NCBI RefSeq assembly: GCF_003326675.1
Contig: NZ_JPWF01000002.1
Coordinates: 248,001 to 312,000, forward strand
Source of the DNA: Thalassospira profundimaris
Lineage (GTDB): Bacteria > Pseudomonadota > Alphaproteobacteria > Rhodospirillales > Thalassospiraceae
Reading direction: 5' to 3'
Length of the DNA: 64,000 nucleotides
This document shows positions 8,994 to 18,572 of the stretch, one piece after another. Below the pieces are notes generated by a model that worked only from the letters and a program-made list of their open reading frames with translations, had not been told where the DNA came from and ran no database searches. The position numbers and the translations under genes were made by a program. How positions within the stretch are numbered: the stretch's first letter is position 1; the number at the start of each line of letters is the position of its first letter.

Positions 8994-9706
8994 TCTGGGT
9001 TGGCCTTTCCGCATTGGCGTTGTTCTGCATGGCTGTCATTTATGTCAGCCTGCCGCACGGCGATGGCAGTGTATTTTCGGTACGCAAAGCGGGATGTGCA
9101 ATTCTCCCGGTTCTGGTGGCATTCGGTATTTATGCCGTCCTTGGCAATCCGACCTTGCCATCCCAACCCTATGCCGAACGCACCGGGGAAAGGAACCTTG
9201 CCGCGGCGGCCGCGGTTGCGGGGAACGTCACCGATCCGAACTATAAAACCGATCAGCAAATCCAAAGATTGCTGAACCAGATCGTTCTGTCGCTTGAAGT
9301 TAATCCACGCAACCTTCAGGGCTGGATCGCACTGGCGCGTGGCTCATTACGGCTGGGCAATATCGAACGTGCGGTTGCCGCCTTTGCCCAGGCCTATGCC
9401 CTTTCGGGACATAACCCGTTACTGGCCATTGAATATGCCGATACCCGGATTACAGCGCAAAACGGCCTGATCGACAGTACATCGCGTGATCTTGTCCTGC
9501 ATGCATTGGGACAAATGCCAAACCATCTTCTGGCGCGGTACTATTACGGCATGATGCTGAAACAAAGTGACAAGCCCGAACAGGCTTTGAACGTCCTGCA
9601 TGATCTGTCTCGGGATTTGCCAAAGGATGACCCGCTTGGCAATGCGACAGACAGCGAAATAAAAGCCCTGCGTGCGCTGCTCGACGCCCGGACAGTCGCA
9701 CAATAG
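8990..9706 (+). CDS. ccmI: Cytochrome c maturation TPR protein CcmI
   Basis: A 238-residue protein with two N-terminal transmembrane helices (about 2-20 and 33-50) and a periplasmic TPR-like region (about 85-220). This is the CcmI plan, in which the TPR part holds the apocytochrome for CcmFH. The loop between the helices is only about a dozen residues, much shorter than in long CcmI proteins, and the total length is well below the usual 300-400. The TTG start at 8990 has GGAGG (8979-8983) six bases upstream. It is the last gene of the operon and converges on the leftward gene ending at 9713. Confidence 0.8.
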   Translation: MIWVGLSALALFCMAVIYVSLPHGDGSVFSVRKAGCAILPVLVAFGIYAVLGNPTLPSQPYAERTGERNLAAAAAVAGNVTDPNYKTDQQIQRLLNQIVLSLEVNPRNLQGWIALARGSLRLGNIERAVAAFAQAYALSGHNPLLAIEYADTRITAQNGLIDSTSRDLVLHALGQMPNHLLARYYYGMMLKQSDKPEQALNVLHDLSRDLPKDDPLGNATDSEIKALRALLDARTVAQ

Positions 9707-9712
9707 TGCGGC

Positions 9713-10009
9713 CTAAGCCCCGAACAGATACAGCACACCAAGAAGTATGGCTGTAATCATCAACAACGTCCCACCAAGTGCGACAAGCTTCATTACCGGA
9801 TGAAGGTTGGCCAGTTCGCTTTGCCCGGACGCGGAATGATGTTTCGAGCTTTCCTGTTCGGGTGCGCTCTGTTCGTTGAACCGGCGCAGGGCTTCTTCGC
9901 CACTCATTGGGGGCATCTTGATACGATCAAGGACCGTTCCCTGTTCCGGGTGACGGTCCCTGTTCTGATGTGCAACCCCATGCGGGTCTTTGGCGTTGTT
10001 ACCGGTCAT
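9713..10009 (-). CDS. Hypothetical small membrane protein
   Basis: A 98-residue protein with a polar, charged N-terminal region and one C-terminal transmembrane segment (VMKLVALGGTLLMITAILLG and onward). I do not recognise a family. The ATG at 10009 lies 14 bases after the stop of the lytic transglycosylase gene, so the two are probably co-transcribed; the frame stays open upstream to 10084 inside that gene, but this would mean a long overlap. A C-terminal tail anchor with the soluble part in the cytoplasm is the simplest topology. Confidence 0.6.
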   Translation of the reverse strand: MTGNNAKDPHGVAHQNRDRHPEQGTVLDRIKMPPMSGEEALRRFNEQSAPEQESSKHHSASGQSELANLHPVMKLVALGGTLLMITAILLGVLYLFGA

Positions 10010-10023
10010 GGAACGTTTTGTGC

Positions 10024-11877
10024 TTAACGTTCTGCCGTCAGACCACTGTCGTCTTCGCCATCCTGCGGCTGATAGGTCGGCCATTGACCGGCCGCCAACA
10101 GGTCAAGAGACGGAGTTTCCTGACCAAAGCGCGAACGATACATCCAAAGATTGGCCATCACGCGTTCAATGAACAAACGGGTTTCACGCGACGGGATGCT
10201 TTCGATGAAGTAAAGCGGATCGACATTGTCCTTAAGCGCCTTTTGCCAGCGACCAAGATTGCCAATCCCGCCATTATATGCCGCCATCAATTGCAGGAAG
10301 CCGTTATCAACACCGTTCTGTTCAAGCAGATGATCAACATATTTCTGCCCAAGCGACAGGTTGATTTCCGGTTCGAAAAGTTCGGCGCGTTTGGCACCGC
10401 GATAGCGGGTATTGCCGATATAGCTTGCCGTTGCCGGCATCAGCTGCATCAAGCCGCGCGCACCTGCATGGCTGCGCGCATCGGTGTTAAAACCGGATTC
10501 CTGACGCATGAATGCATAGATCAGGGCGCGGTCGACTTCATATCCGCCTTCCGGCGTCCATGGTGGCACCGGATAAAGCGCGTTGACAAACACATCCCCG
10601 GTCTTTTGCGCGATATAGCTGCCCAGACGCATGGTCAGGGACGCAAAGTTCGCCGTATCGGTCAGTGCCAGCACTGCACGACGCAGTGCATCGTCGTCCT
10701 TGGCAGCTGCCTTGCGCAATTCGCGTTCCGCCTCGTCGCGTTGCCCAACCTGAAGAAGCGACAATGCACGACGACCATGCGGATCAAGCTTCAACTTGTT
10801 GGCACGGTTTTCATCAAGTTCAAGGCTGTCCCAGTCAAACACGTCATCGCGACCAAGGGCACGCATCGCAAGCTGCCCATAGAAGGAACGCGGATATTCC
10901 GCCGCACGGTTCAGCATCTTGTCGGCATCTTCGAAACGACCAGCGGCCAAATCAATACGCGCAGCCCAGAAGGCACCCGCCGTACGGGTCCAGCTTGATG
11001 CGTATTTATTGGTGCTAAGTGCCGCGAAATGCTTGTGCGCGGTATCCATCTTGCCCAGGCGCCAGGCAGTCAGGCCCGCAGTCCAATGCGCCTGTGGCAG
11101 ATATTTACCCGACCGGTTGGCAGACTCGACCGCCAGTTTCAATGCAAGATCCGGCTTGCCGAAATAATAATATCCCGATGCAATGGATGCGCGTGCCTGA
11201 TCCTGCTCATAGGCGTCAAACAGGCGTTTGGCTTCCTGACTTTCAAGAACTTCCATAGCACCAGTGGGCCAGCCATTGCCAATCCGGTGACGGATACGGC
11301 TTTTAAGTGTGCTCAGTCGCGAACGCTGTGCTGCTGAAAGCTGTTTGGTCGATTTATGGTAATAGGGTTTGATATCTTCGTAATCATACCCGGCACCCGA
11401 CACGTAATTCCCAACCGGCTTTTTCGGATAGTTTGCCGAACCGCGACGGGTCAGCGCCAGTTTGTAAATACGCGGGGCCTGTGGCAGATCGGCATAGCTT
11501 GCCAGCCAGTCACGAAGTTCATTGTAACGCGAACGATAGGCGGTCGGATGCAGGTAACGCTGCGCCAGAACATGCCCCATCAAAACTTTATCAGACAGGC
11601 GCGAAATCAGCCGGTCGGCATCTTTCCAGCGACCTTGTTCCTGAACAGAGAAAATCTGTTCGTAAAGTTCTGCATCACGGTCAGAAAGCGGTTTGGGAAT
11701 AAGGATGGACAGCGCATCGTCAAGTTCGGGATTGCCCAAAGCAGCCTGTTCCTGCGTGTCAGCAACAGCAGGTGACGGCACGGCCATGAATGTCATAGCC
11801 CCGAATATCGCGACTAAGAGCCCCTGCCTCAGTGTGGTTTTCACACCCGGCAGGCTTGTTCTTATTGCTTCGATCAA
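10024..11877 (-). CDS. slt: Soluble lytic murein transglycosylase
   Basis: A 617-residue exported enzyme that cleaves the MurNAc-GlcNAc bond of peptidoglycan to give 1,6-anhydro products. A signal peptide (hydrophobic about 18-38) is followed by a long alpha-helical superhelix and a C-terminal SLT domain. The catalytic glutamate is in FMRQESGFNTDARSHAGARG (near residue 458), followed by LMQLMPATA and the AAYNGG motif. The likely start is TTG at 11877 with GGGGA about 8 bases upstream; a GTG at 11844 is an alternative. The small membrane protein follows in the same direction. Confidence 0.93.
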   Translation of the reverse strand: MIEAIRTSLPGVKTTLRQGLLVAIFGAMTFMAVPSPAVADTQEQAALGNPELDDALSILIPKPLSDRDAELYEQIFSVQEQGRWKDADRLISRLSDKVLMGHVLAQRYLHPTAYRSRYNELRDWLASYADLPQAPRIYKLALTRRGSANYPKKPVGNYVSGAGYDYEDIKPYYHKSTKQLSAAQRSRLSTLKSRIRHRIGNGWPTGAMEVLESQEAKRLFDAYEQDQARASIASGYYYFGKPDLALKLAVESANRSGKYLPQAHWTAGLTAWRLGKMDTAHKHFAALSTNKYASSWTRTAGAFWAARIDLAAGRFEDADKMLNRAAEYPRSFYGQLAMRALGRDDVFDWDSLELDENRANKLKLDPHGRRALSLLQVGQRDEAERELRKAAAKDDDALRRAVLALTDTANFASLTMRLGSYIAQKTGDVFVNALYPVPPWTPEGGYEVDRALIYAFMRQESGFNTDARSHAGARGLMQLMPATASYIGNTRYRGAKRAELFEPEINLSLGQKYVDHLLEQNGVDNGFLQLMAAYNGGIGNLGRWQKALKDNVDPLYFIESIPSRETRLFIERVMANLWMYRSRFGQETPSLDLLAAGQWPTYQPQDGEDDSGLTAER

Positions 11878-12108
11878 GTTCTAGTTCCCCAACGAGGCTT
11901 TATTCCAGCCGCGTGTTTATCCCGAAGCAGTTTGGTCTCGCAACCCGTTGTCTGCGGTGTTCCCCCCGGTACAACGGCGCCTTTTATAGCAGCAATCACC
12001 CAAACCGCGAAATCATTTATCTGGAATCAATCACTTGGCGTGGACCTATTTTACGGCACCGACCCTGTGCATATCTCCCATGCGTATGGCAAATTTATCG
12101 CCATTTCC

Positions 12109-12996
12109 TTAAAGTTTTTGTGCAACCGCCCGCAAATCACGCCATGCAAGGCGCTTTTGTTCCGGTGTCCGCAGCAAATAGGCAGGATGGAACATCGCCG
12201 TTAAATCGGCCTTGGCGCCATCGGCAAAGATCAGTTCTTTCCAGGTCCCGCGCAGGCGCGTGATCCCGCGGTCTTCTTCCATCAGGGTCTTGGCAGAACT
12301 GCCCCCCAGACAGACAACGACCTTTGGCCCGATCAATTCAAGATGACGGCGGACGAACGGTTCACATACCGCAACTTCGGCCGTGGTTGGCTGGCGATTC
12401 CCCGGCGGACGCCAGGGCAGAATATTGGTGATATAGACCTCTTCACGCGCCAATCCGATAGACCGCAACATCGCATCAAGCAACTTGCCGCTTGGCCCAA
12501 CAAATGGCAGCCCCTGCCGGTCCTCTTCTGCACCCGGTGCTTCGCCGACCAGAACCAGTTTGGCCTCGACATTGCCCGTCCCAAAGACCGTGTTGCTTGC
12601 CGATTTCTTCAGCGCACAGCCCTCGAACTTTTCAATCGCTTCTTTAAGCTCGTCAAGATTGGTGGCCGCCGCCGCCGCATCACGGGCCGACTGACGGGCT
12701 TCATGCGGGGTATCGGAAAGAAGGAAACCGCCATCAGCCCCCGCAGGCACCGGTGCCGGTCCGCCGGCAAGTCCGGCTGGTCTTGCAGCCTGCGCTGGAC
12801 TACGGTTGCCGCCCGCCTGTGCTTGCGGGGCAAATCCCGGGCGGTTTGCAGCATTGCGGCTCAGACTTTCGGATGCTTTGAAACGGTCAAGTGGTTCGTC
12901 AGCAATTGCTTCGTCCACACCCATTTCAAATTGCCAAACCAATGCCTGAAACGGATCGAGATTATTTACATCAAAATCTGTAATTGGATTGCTCAT
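12109..12996 (-). CDS. Uracil-DNA glycosylase, family 4
   Basis: A 295-residue enzyme that removes uracil from DNA and carries a 4Fe-4S cluster in this family. The conserved blocks are LVGEAPGAEEDRQGLPFVGP, the cluster-region segment GCALKKSASNTVFG, TNILPWRPPGNRQPT, and the C-terminal FHPAYLLR. The first 100 residues are a proline/alanine-rich, poorly conserved extension, common in alphaproteobacterial members. It reads left, divergent from the ETF-QO gene across a 243-base gap that holds a perfect palindrome. Confidence 0.92.
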   Translation of the reverse strand: MSNPITDFDVNNLDPFQALVWQFEMGVDEAIADEPLDRFKASESLSRNAANRPGFAPQAQAGGNRSPAQAARPAGLAGGPAPVPAGADGGFLLSDTPHEARQSARDAAAAATNLDELKEAIEKFEGCALKKSASNTVFGTGNVEAKLVLVGEAPGAEEDRQGLPFVGPSGKLLDAMLRSIGLAREEVYITNILPWRPPGNRQPTTAEVAVCEPFVRRHLELIGPKVVVCLGGSSAKTLMEEDRGITRLRGTWKELIFADGAKADLTAMFHPAYLLRTPEQKRLAWRDLRAVAQKL

Positions 12997-13101
12997 CTAC
13001 ACAAAGGCGGTGTATGTTGCGGCGCACGCGTGATTGGTGCAGTGGATTTTGACCGACTTTAACGATTTTGATCCATATGTACCATATACAAACGCGCGTT
13101 A

Positions 13102-13123
13102 AATCGGTATAGCTATACCGATT
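13102..13123. promoter_or_regulatory. Perfect 22-bp palindrome upstream of ETF-QO
   Basis: The half-site AATCGGTATAG (13102-13112) is followed directly by its exact reverse complement (13113-13123). It lies about 115 bases before the ETF-QO start and just over 100 bases before the divergent glycosylase gene. Length and symmetry suit a dimeric repressor such as a TetR- or GntR-type protein. No regulator gene adjoins it, so the factor must act in trans. Confidence 0.5.
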
Positions 13124-13239
13124 AAGCAACAAATGTGAGAAATCAGGGCTTGGGCGAGACCCTGATCGGTGAATACCGGCTTGCTGTCAAACGAACGAAA
13201 ACAGTTCGACAAGACCGGCAGCCAAAGGAGAGAGGCCAT

Positions 13240-14877
13240 ATGGAACGCGAATCCATGGAATTTGACGTGGTTGTCGTCGGGGCTGGTGTATCCGGTCTGT
13301 CGGCTGCCATCAAACTGATGCAACTCGCCCAGGAACATGAAAAAGAAATCACCGTCTGCGTGGTTGAAAAAGGTTCCGAAGTCGGCGCACACACCCTGTC
13401 GGGTGCGGTGATGGAGCCCCGCTCCATGAATGAACTTTTCCCGGACTGGAAAGAACGCGGCGCACCGCTGAACGTTCCGGCTGGCGAAGACCAGTTCCTG
13501 ATGCTGAGCGAAACCGGTGCCAAAAAGCTGCCAACGCCGCCGCAGATGCACAACAAGGGCAACTATATCGTCAGCCTTGGCAATGTTTGCCGCTGGCTTG
13601 GCGAACAGGCAGAGGCCCTTGGCGTTGAAGTTTACCCGGGTTTTGCCGCCGCCGAAGTTCTGTTTAACGAAGACGGTTCGGTCAAGGGTATCGCCACCGG
13701 CGATATGGGCTTGCAGCGTGATGGCACGCCGGGCCCGAACCATGAACCGGGCATGGAACTTCATGCGAAATATACCTTCTTTGCCGAAGGTTGCCGCGGC
13801 TCCCTGTCTGAACAACTGATCAAGAAATTTGATCTGCGCAAGAATTCCGATCCGCAAACTTACGGCATCGGCATCAAGGAACTTTGGGAAGTTGCCCCGG
13901 AAGTCCATAAAGAAGGTCTGATCCAGCACACCATTGGCTGGCCGCTGACCAAGGACACCTATGGCGGGTCGTTCCTGTATCATCTTGATAACAATCAGGT
14001 GGTTGTTGGTTTCGTAATCGGCCTTGATTACGAAAACCCGCATCTGAGCCCGTTTGACGAATTCCAGCGCTTCAAGACCCATCCGAAAATTCGCAAGATT
14101 TTCGAAAATGGCCGTCGCATTTCTTACGGCGCACGTGCGCTGAACGAAGGCGGGTTCCAGTCGATCCCTGATCTTGTTTTCCCGGGCGGTTGCCTGATCG
14201 GTTGTTCGGCCGGTTTCATGAACGTGCCGAAGATCAAAGGGTCGCACACTGCGATGAAGACCGGAATGCTGGCCGCCGAGGCCGCGTTCGAGGCCCTGAC
14301 CGCCGACGATGTCCCGGCACAGATGGACAGCTATCCGTCGCGTCTTGAAAACAGCTGGGTCTATCCGGAATTGCACAAGGTGCGTAACATCCGTCCGAGC
14401 TTTGCCAAATGGGGCTTCTGGGGCGGGATGGCCTATAGTGCGGTTGATACCTATCTGTTTGGTGGTAAGGCACCTTGGACCTTCAAAAACCACGAAGACC
14501 ATTCTTGCCTGAAACCGGCAAGCCAGATGCCCAAGATCGACTATCCGAAACCGGATGGCAAAATCAGCTTTGACAAATTGTCTTCGGTCTTCCTGTCAAA
14601 CACCAACCATGGCGAGGATCAGCCGGTTCACCTGACGCTGAAAGATGACAGCGTTCCGGTCAACACCAACCTTGCCATCTATGACGGCCCCGAGGCACGT
14701 TTCTGCCCGGCCGGTGTTTACGAGTTCGTCGAGGACGAAGATAACGGCGGCAAACGCTTGCAGATCAACTCGCAGAACTGTGTTCATTGCAAAACCTGCG
14801 ACATCAAGGACCCGACCCAGAACATCGTCTGGGTGGTGCCCGAAGGTGGCGGCGGTCCGAACTATCCGAACATGTAA
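13240..14877 (+). CDS. Electron transfer flavoprotein-ubiquinone oxidoreductase
   Basis: A 545-residue membrane-associated enzyme that passes electrons from reduced ETF (fatty-acid, branched-chain and amine oxidation) to ubiquinone. The N-terminal FAD motif is [14 protein letters not shown] (10-23). The C-terminal 4Fe-4S ligands are C489 (FCPAGVYE) and C514, C517, C520 ([13 protein letters not shown]). Length matches the family. ATG 13240 is chosen because AAAGGAG lies just upstream and the protein start matches; the frame is open further to 13135. It is monocistronic, ending in a strong terminator, and may be controlled through the palindrome at 13102. Confidence 0.96.
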   Translation: MERESMEFDVVVVGAGVSGLSAAIKLMQLAQEHEKEITVCVVEKGSEVGAHTLSGAVMEPRSMNELFPDWKERGAPLNVPAGEDQFLMLSETGAKKLPTPPQMHNKGNYIVSLGNVCRWLGEQAEALGVEVYPGFAAAEVLFNEDGSVKGIATGDMGLQRDGTPGPNHEPGMELHAKYTFFAEGCRGSLSEQLIKKFDLRKNSDPQTYGIGIKELWEVAPEVHKEGLIQHTIGWPLTKDTYGGSFLYHLDNNQVVVGFVIGLDYENPHLSPFDEFQRFKTHPKIRKIFENGRRISYGARALNEGGFQSIPDLVFPGGCLIGCSAGFMNVPKIKGSHTAMKTGMLAAEAAFEALTADDVPAQMDSYPSRLENSWVYPELHKVRNIRPSFAKWGFWGGMAYSAVDTYLFGGKAPWTFKNHEDHSCLKPASQMPKIDYPKPDGKISFDKLSSVFLSNTNHGEDQPVHLTLKDDSVPVNTNLAIYDGPEARFCPAGVYEFVEDEDNGGKRLQINSQNCVHCKTCDIKDPTQNIVWVVPEGGGGPNYPNM

Positions 14878-14901
14878 GCTGCTTACAGCTTATCCTCATA
14901 C

Positions 14902-14930
14902 AAAAGGGCCGCTTGATGCGGCCCTTTTTC
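14902..14930 (+). terminator. Intrinsic terminator after ETF-QO
   Basis: The stem AAGGGCCGC (14904-14912) and GCGGCCCTT (14918-14926) closes a TTGAT loop and is followed by TTTTC. An A-run on the other side lets it also work for the leftward aldehyde dehydrogenase gene ending at 14953. Confidence 0.85.
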
Positions 14931-14952
14931 GTTATTGTCTGATGATTGGTTT

Positions 14953-16488
14953 TCAGTCCGGGGCATAACCAAAAGCGGCTGGCGGATTTGCTGCTGTTTC
15001 GGTCCAGACGCTTTTGGGCTGCATATATTCCATCAAACCTTCCTTGCCACTGGACCGGGCATAGCCACTGGCACCGAAACCGCCAAATGGTGACATGACA
15101 TTGATCGTCTTGTAGCTGTTGATCCAGAACGTCCCGGCCCGAACATTGGCCGCCACACGATGCGCGCGGTCAACGGACTGGGTCCAAACTGCACCTGCCA
15201 GACCGAACTTGCTGTCATTAGCGATTGCGACTGCCTCGGCTTCGTCATCAAACGGGATCACCGACAGAACCGGGCCAAAGATTTCTTCGCGTGCGATATT
15301 CATATCATTCCGCACATTGCCCAAAACGGTCGGACGCAGGAAATAGCCATCCTGATAGGCATCGCCATCCGGGCGCACCCCGCCAGCAAGCAATTGCGCA
15401 CCCTCGTCCTGGCCACTTGCAACCAGTCGACGCACAGTCTGATACTGGGCCGCGTTATTGATCGGGCCAATCTGGGTTGCCGTGTCCATCGGATCGCCGA
15501 CCGGAATGGTGTTTGCACCGGTCACCAGCATATCAAGGAAGCGATCCACCACATTGCGCTGAACCAGAAGACGCGAACCGGCAACACAGCTTTGTCCTGC
15601 ACCACTGAATATCGCAGCCTGCGCGCCGATCACCGCACGTTTCAGATCCGCATCACCAAACACGATATTGGCCGACTTCCCGCCCAGTTCGAGAACACAG
15701 GGCACGATATTCTGTGCGGCCTGGGCGGCGATAATCGCCCCGGTACGCGGTGATCCGACAAAGACAACCTTGCGCGTGGCATCATGCGTGGTTGCCGCAA
15801 CACCGGTCGTCGCACCAAGCCCGGCCAAAACCGTAATCACACCATCGGGCAGACCGGCCTTTTTCGAAAGGACACCAAGAGCAAGTGATGTAAGCGGCGT
15901 CATCTCCGACGGTTTAAGAACCGCGGCATTGCCCGTGCAAAGTGCCGGGGCAAGCTGCCAGCCCGCCGTGAAGATTGGCGCGTTCCAAGGTGTAATTTGT
16001 GTGACCACGCCATAGGGTTCGGGACGCGTATAGTTCAAATGACTGGTCGGGACCGGAATAACGTCGCCGTGCAGTTTGTCAGCCCAGCCGGCATAATATT
16101 CAAACATCTCGGCAACTTTAAGAACCTCGACCCGGGTATCGCGGATCGGCTTGCCTGCCGTGACGGTTTCAAGAAGTGCAAGTTCTTCAAGGTGATCGCG
16201 AACCTGCTGGCCGATGCGCCACATGATCCGGCCACGTTCGGCCCCCGTCATACCCCACCAGACTTTCTGTCCTGCGACGGCGGCATCCATTGCCTGATCG
16301 ACAACATCAGCCCCGGCATCCTTGAGCGCAAGAAACGCCTTACCAGTAGCCGGATCGATCAGTTCAAACGTATCGCCATTGCCTGGCACCATCGCCCCGT
16401 TGACCCAGCTTCCGACTTCCGCGGTCCCAAAAAACGGCACCATTGCCTTGTGATAGTCACGGGCAATCAATTTGGTTTCGCTGGTCAT
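14953..16488 (-). CDS. NAD(P)-dependent aldehyde dehydrogenase
   Basis: A 511-residue ALDH-superfamily enzyme oxidising an aldehyde to an acid. The general-base glutamate is E267 in LELGGKSAN and the catalytic cysteine is C301 in GAGQSCVAGSR. NAD-binding motifs TPWNAP and KPSEMTPL are present. It resembles betaine/gamma-aminobutyraldehyde-type dehydrogenases, but the substrate is not readable. AGGAG lies 8 bases before the ATG. The ATG overlaps the stop of the upstream dehydrogenase (ATGA), so the two form an operon, read away from the LysR gene. Confidence 0.92.
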   Translation of the reverse strand: MTSETKLIARDYHKAMVPFFGTAEVGSWVNGAMVPGNGDTFELIDPATGKAFLALKDAGADVVDQAMDAAVAGQKVWWGMTGAERGRIMWRIGQQVRDHLEELALLETVTAGKPIRDTRVEVLKVAEMFEYYAGWADKLHGDVIPVPTSHLNYTRPEPYGVVTQITPWNAPIFTAGWQLAPALCTGNAAVLKPSEMTPLTSLALGVLSKKAGLPDGVITVLAGLGATTGVAATTHDATRKVVFVGSPRTGAIIAAQAAQNIVPCVLELGGKSANIVFGDADLKRAVIGAQAAIFSGAGQSCVAGSRLLVQRNVVDRFLDMLVTGANTIPVGDPMDTATQIGPINNAAQYQTVRRLVASGQDEGAQLLAGGVRPDGDAYQDGYFLRPTVLGNVRNDMNIAREEIFGPVLSVIPFDDEAEAVAIANDSKFGLAGAVWTQSVDRAHRVAANVRAGTFWINSYKTINVMSPFGGFGASGYARSSGKEGLMEYMQPKSVWTETAANPPAAFGYAPD

Positions 16489-17384
16489 GACTTGGCTCCT
16501 GCATGGGTGGGATCACATTCGGTAATTCGGTTAAAGTCGGCATCATCTGCAAGAAGATCAGAACTTTTGCCCCAAATCTGTCCGGCCAGTGCCGAAACAG
16601 GCAATGCAACGTCCTTGTCTTTTGCCAGTGCCATGGCAAGGCGCATGTCCTTGCGCATCAGGCCCATGGTAAAGCCGCTGTCAAAGGCACCATTCATCAC
16701 CCATTTGGGATAATTGACTTCGCTGATCGCACTTCGACCGGAACCGGCATTCAATGCCGAAATCAGGTTTTCGGTGGTGACGCCCGCGGCATTACCAAGC
16801 CTGACGGCCTCGCTCATTGTCAAAAGATGGGATGCGACCAGCATATTATTGACGATCTTGACCGCATGTCCGGCCCCGACCGGACCGACATGAGTGATCT
16901 TGCCGCCAAGTGACGCAAGAACCGGCATGGCACGCGCGACGTCGGCATCATCACCGCCAACCATCATGGTCAGTTGACCACTATTGGCCCCTGCCGGACC
17001 ACCGCTGACCGGTGCATCAATCAGGATATGCCCCAAACGGCGCAGGGTCGCGTCAATATCCCGGGTCACATCGGGTTCTGATGTCGTGGTGTCGATCACC
17101 AGTCGCGCATCCAGATCGCGGGCAACAAGCCCGTCATCCCCGGTCAGGACCGTTCGGACATGGTTTGCCGTTGGCAGGGACAGGATAATGGTTTTGCAAG
17201 CTTCAAACAGCTCGGGCAGGCTGGCGACAATGGTTGCACCGGCGGTTGCGGCTTCTGTTTGACGGTCAGCAGAAAGGTCGAACCCGACAACGGAAAAACC
17301 GTCCCGCAACAGGGTCCGGACCATGCCCATCCCCATATTGCCAAGACCGATGACACCAATGGTGCCGGTTTCTGGATTATTCAC
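16485..17384 (-). CDS. 3-hydroxyisobutyrate dehydrogenase-like NAD(P) oxidoreductase
   Basis: A 299-residue beta-hydroxyacid dehydrogenase. The Rossmann motif GLGNMGMG (13-20), the substrate loop DAPVSGGPAGA (123-133) and the catalytic lysine K176 in GHAVKIVNN are all present. Family members oxidise 3-hydroxyisobutyrate, tartronate semialdehyde and related acids; the exact substrate is uncertain. GTG 17384 has AGAGG 8 bases upstream and gives the normal family length; the frame is open to 17588 but the extra sequence is unlike the family. It overlaps the ALDH gene by 4 bases and faces away from the LysR gene. Confidence 0.9.
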   Translation of the reverse strand: MNNPETGTIGVIGLGNMGMGMVRTLLRDGFSVVGFDLSADRQTEAATAGATIVASLPELFEACKTIILSLPTANHVRTVLTGDDGLVARDLDARLVIDTTTSEPDVTRDIDATLRRLGHILIDAPVSGGPAGANSGQLTMMVGGDDADVARAMPVLASLGGKITHVGPVGAGHAVKIVNNMLVASHLLTMSEAVRLGNAAGVTTENLISALNAGSGRSAISEVNYPKWVMNGAFDSGFTMGLMRKDMRLAMALAKDKDVALPVSALAGQIWGKSSDLLADDADFNRITECDPTHAGAKS

Positions 17385-17541
17385 GAAAATTGCCTCTTTG
17401 GTTTCAGACAGCCGGGCGTAATCGGTGAAGACACACTTCTTCCCGTCACAGCACCAAGGCGGTCTGATGTGATTTTTTGATTTTACCATCCGACTTTCCG
17501 GTGGATATCGGGCGAACTCAAGATCAATTGGCGGAACATCT

Positions 17542-17560
17542 TGTTGCCGAAACAGCAACA
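17542..17560. promoter_or_regulatory. Probable LysR operator, copy 1 (TGTTGC-N7-GCAACA)
   Basis: TGTTGC (17542-17547) and GCAACA (17555-17560) form a 6-7-6 inverted repeat in the region between the divergent dehydrogenase operon and the LysR gene, where LysR regulators usually bind. The same arms with the same spacing recur at 18573-18591 before the DUF3100 gene. The shared motif is seen; binding by this LysR protein is inferred. Confidence 0.6.
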
Positions 17561-17630
17561 CATATGCTCTGATTAGGTGATCACCCACATACCAAGCCGG
17601 TAAGGGTCAACTTTTTGCGCAGCAGCCATC

Positions 17631-18560
17631 ATGAAGATCGACGATAAACCGCTTCGCTATTTCCTTGCCGTGTTTGAAGCCGGATCTATTCGCACGGCTG
17701 CCGAAAACCTGCGCATTGCGCCATCGGCCATCAGTCGCCAGATCGCAGCCCTTGAAGCGCATCTTGAAACTCTTCTGATGGAACGTACCAAACGCGGCAT
17801 CATCTTTACCGAAGCCGGTCATATGGTTGCCGCCCATGCCAGACGCCGGTTCGAGATGGACGAAGCATTTTCAGTCGATCTGGCCGCTGCACGCGGGGCG
17901 ATTGCCGGGAAGGTCCGCATAGCCACCGGCGAAGGGTTCGTTGTTGATCTGGTCAATCATGTTGTGCGCCCTCTGCGCGACGAGTTTCCCGATATCCGTC
18001 TTGAAATCGATGTCGCGGGAACCGAAAAGATCACCCACGGAATCCTGCGCGATGACTACGATATGGGGCTTGTTTTCAATCCGCCGCGCAATCCCGATCT
18101 TGAACTTCTGGCCGAGGATCATGCACCGCTTTGCGCCCTTGTCCCGCCGGGATTTGATCTTGCCGACAAGGAAAGCTGTACGCTTTCAGATACACTGAAT
18201 TATCCGGCTGCCTTGCTGAACCCGCCTTTTGGTGTGGCCAAACTTCTGGCCAATGTCGATCAGGGAAATCGTGTTGCCCATGATGCCTTTCTGACCGCCG
18301 ATTCGATCAATGTTGCCATCCATTTCGTTCTTTCGGGGGGCGGGATCACGTACCTTCCGGCTTTTGCTGTATCGCGGCAATTGCGCCGTGGCGAGGTCGT
18401 TGCAGTCCCAATGACCGACCCGTTCCTTGCCCGGGTTCCATCGCATCTTCTGGTGCGTAAGGGCCGACCAAAAACCGCCGCCGTTCGGGCGGTTACCGGC
18501 ATGATCCGCGACCGGATGGAGGCATTCGGTTCCGCCTGGTATCCCGAAGAACATTCCTAG
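17631..18560 (+). CDS. LysR-family transcriptional regulator
   Basis: A 309-residue regulator with an N-terminal winged helix-turn-helix (LRYFLAVFEAGSIRTAAENL then RIAPSAISRQIAALE, about 6-40) and a C-terminal substrate-binding domain (about 90-300). It is divergent from the dehydrogenase/ALDH operon and in line with the DUF3100-M20-DJ-1 genes, so it sits in the middle of what looks like its own regulon. Two identical-arm inverted repeats support this. The co-inducer is unknown. The ATG has only a weak ribosome site, as is common for self-repressed LysR genes. Confidence 0.93.
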   Translation: MKIDDKPLRYFLAVFEAGSIRTAAENLRIAPSAISRQIAALEAHLETLLMERTKRGIIFTEAGHMVAAHARRRFEMDEAFSVDLAAARGAIAGKVRIATGEGFVVDLVNHVVRPLRDEFPDIRLEIDVAGTEKITHGILRDDYDMGLVFNPPRNPDLELLAEDHAPLCALVPPGFDLADKESCTLSDTLNYPAALLNPPFGVAKLLANVDQGNRVAHDAFLTADSINVAIHFVLSGGGITYLPAFAVSRQLRRGEVVAVPMTDPFLARVPSHLLVRKGRPKTAAVRAVTGMIRDRMEAFGSAWYPEEHS

Positions 18561-18572
18561 CATCCTTCAACC

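Noticed and set aside
13099-14502. A 467-codon open frame on the minus strand opposite ETF-QO
   Set aside because: It lies wholly antisense to a certain gene, has no family resemblance and arises from codon bias in the sense gene.
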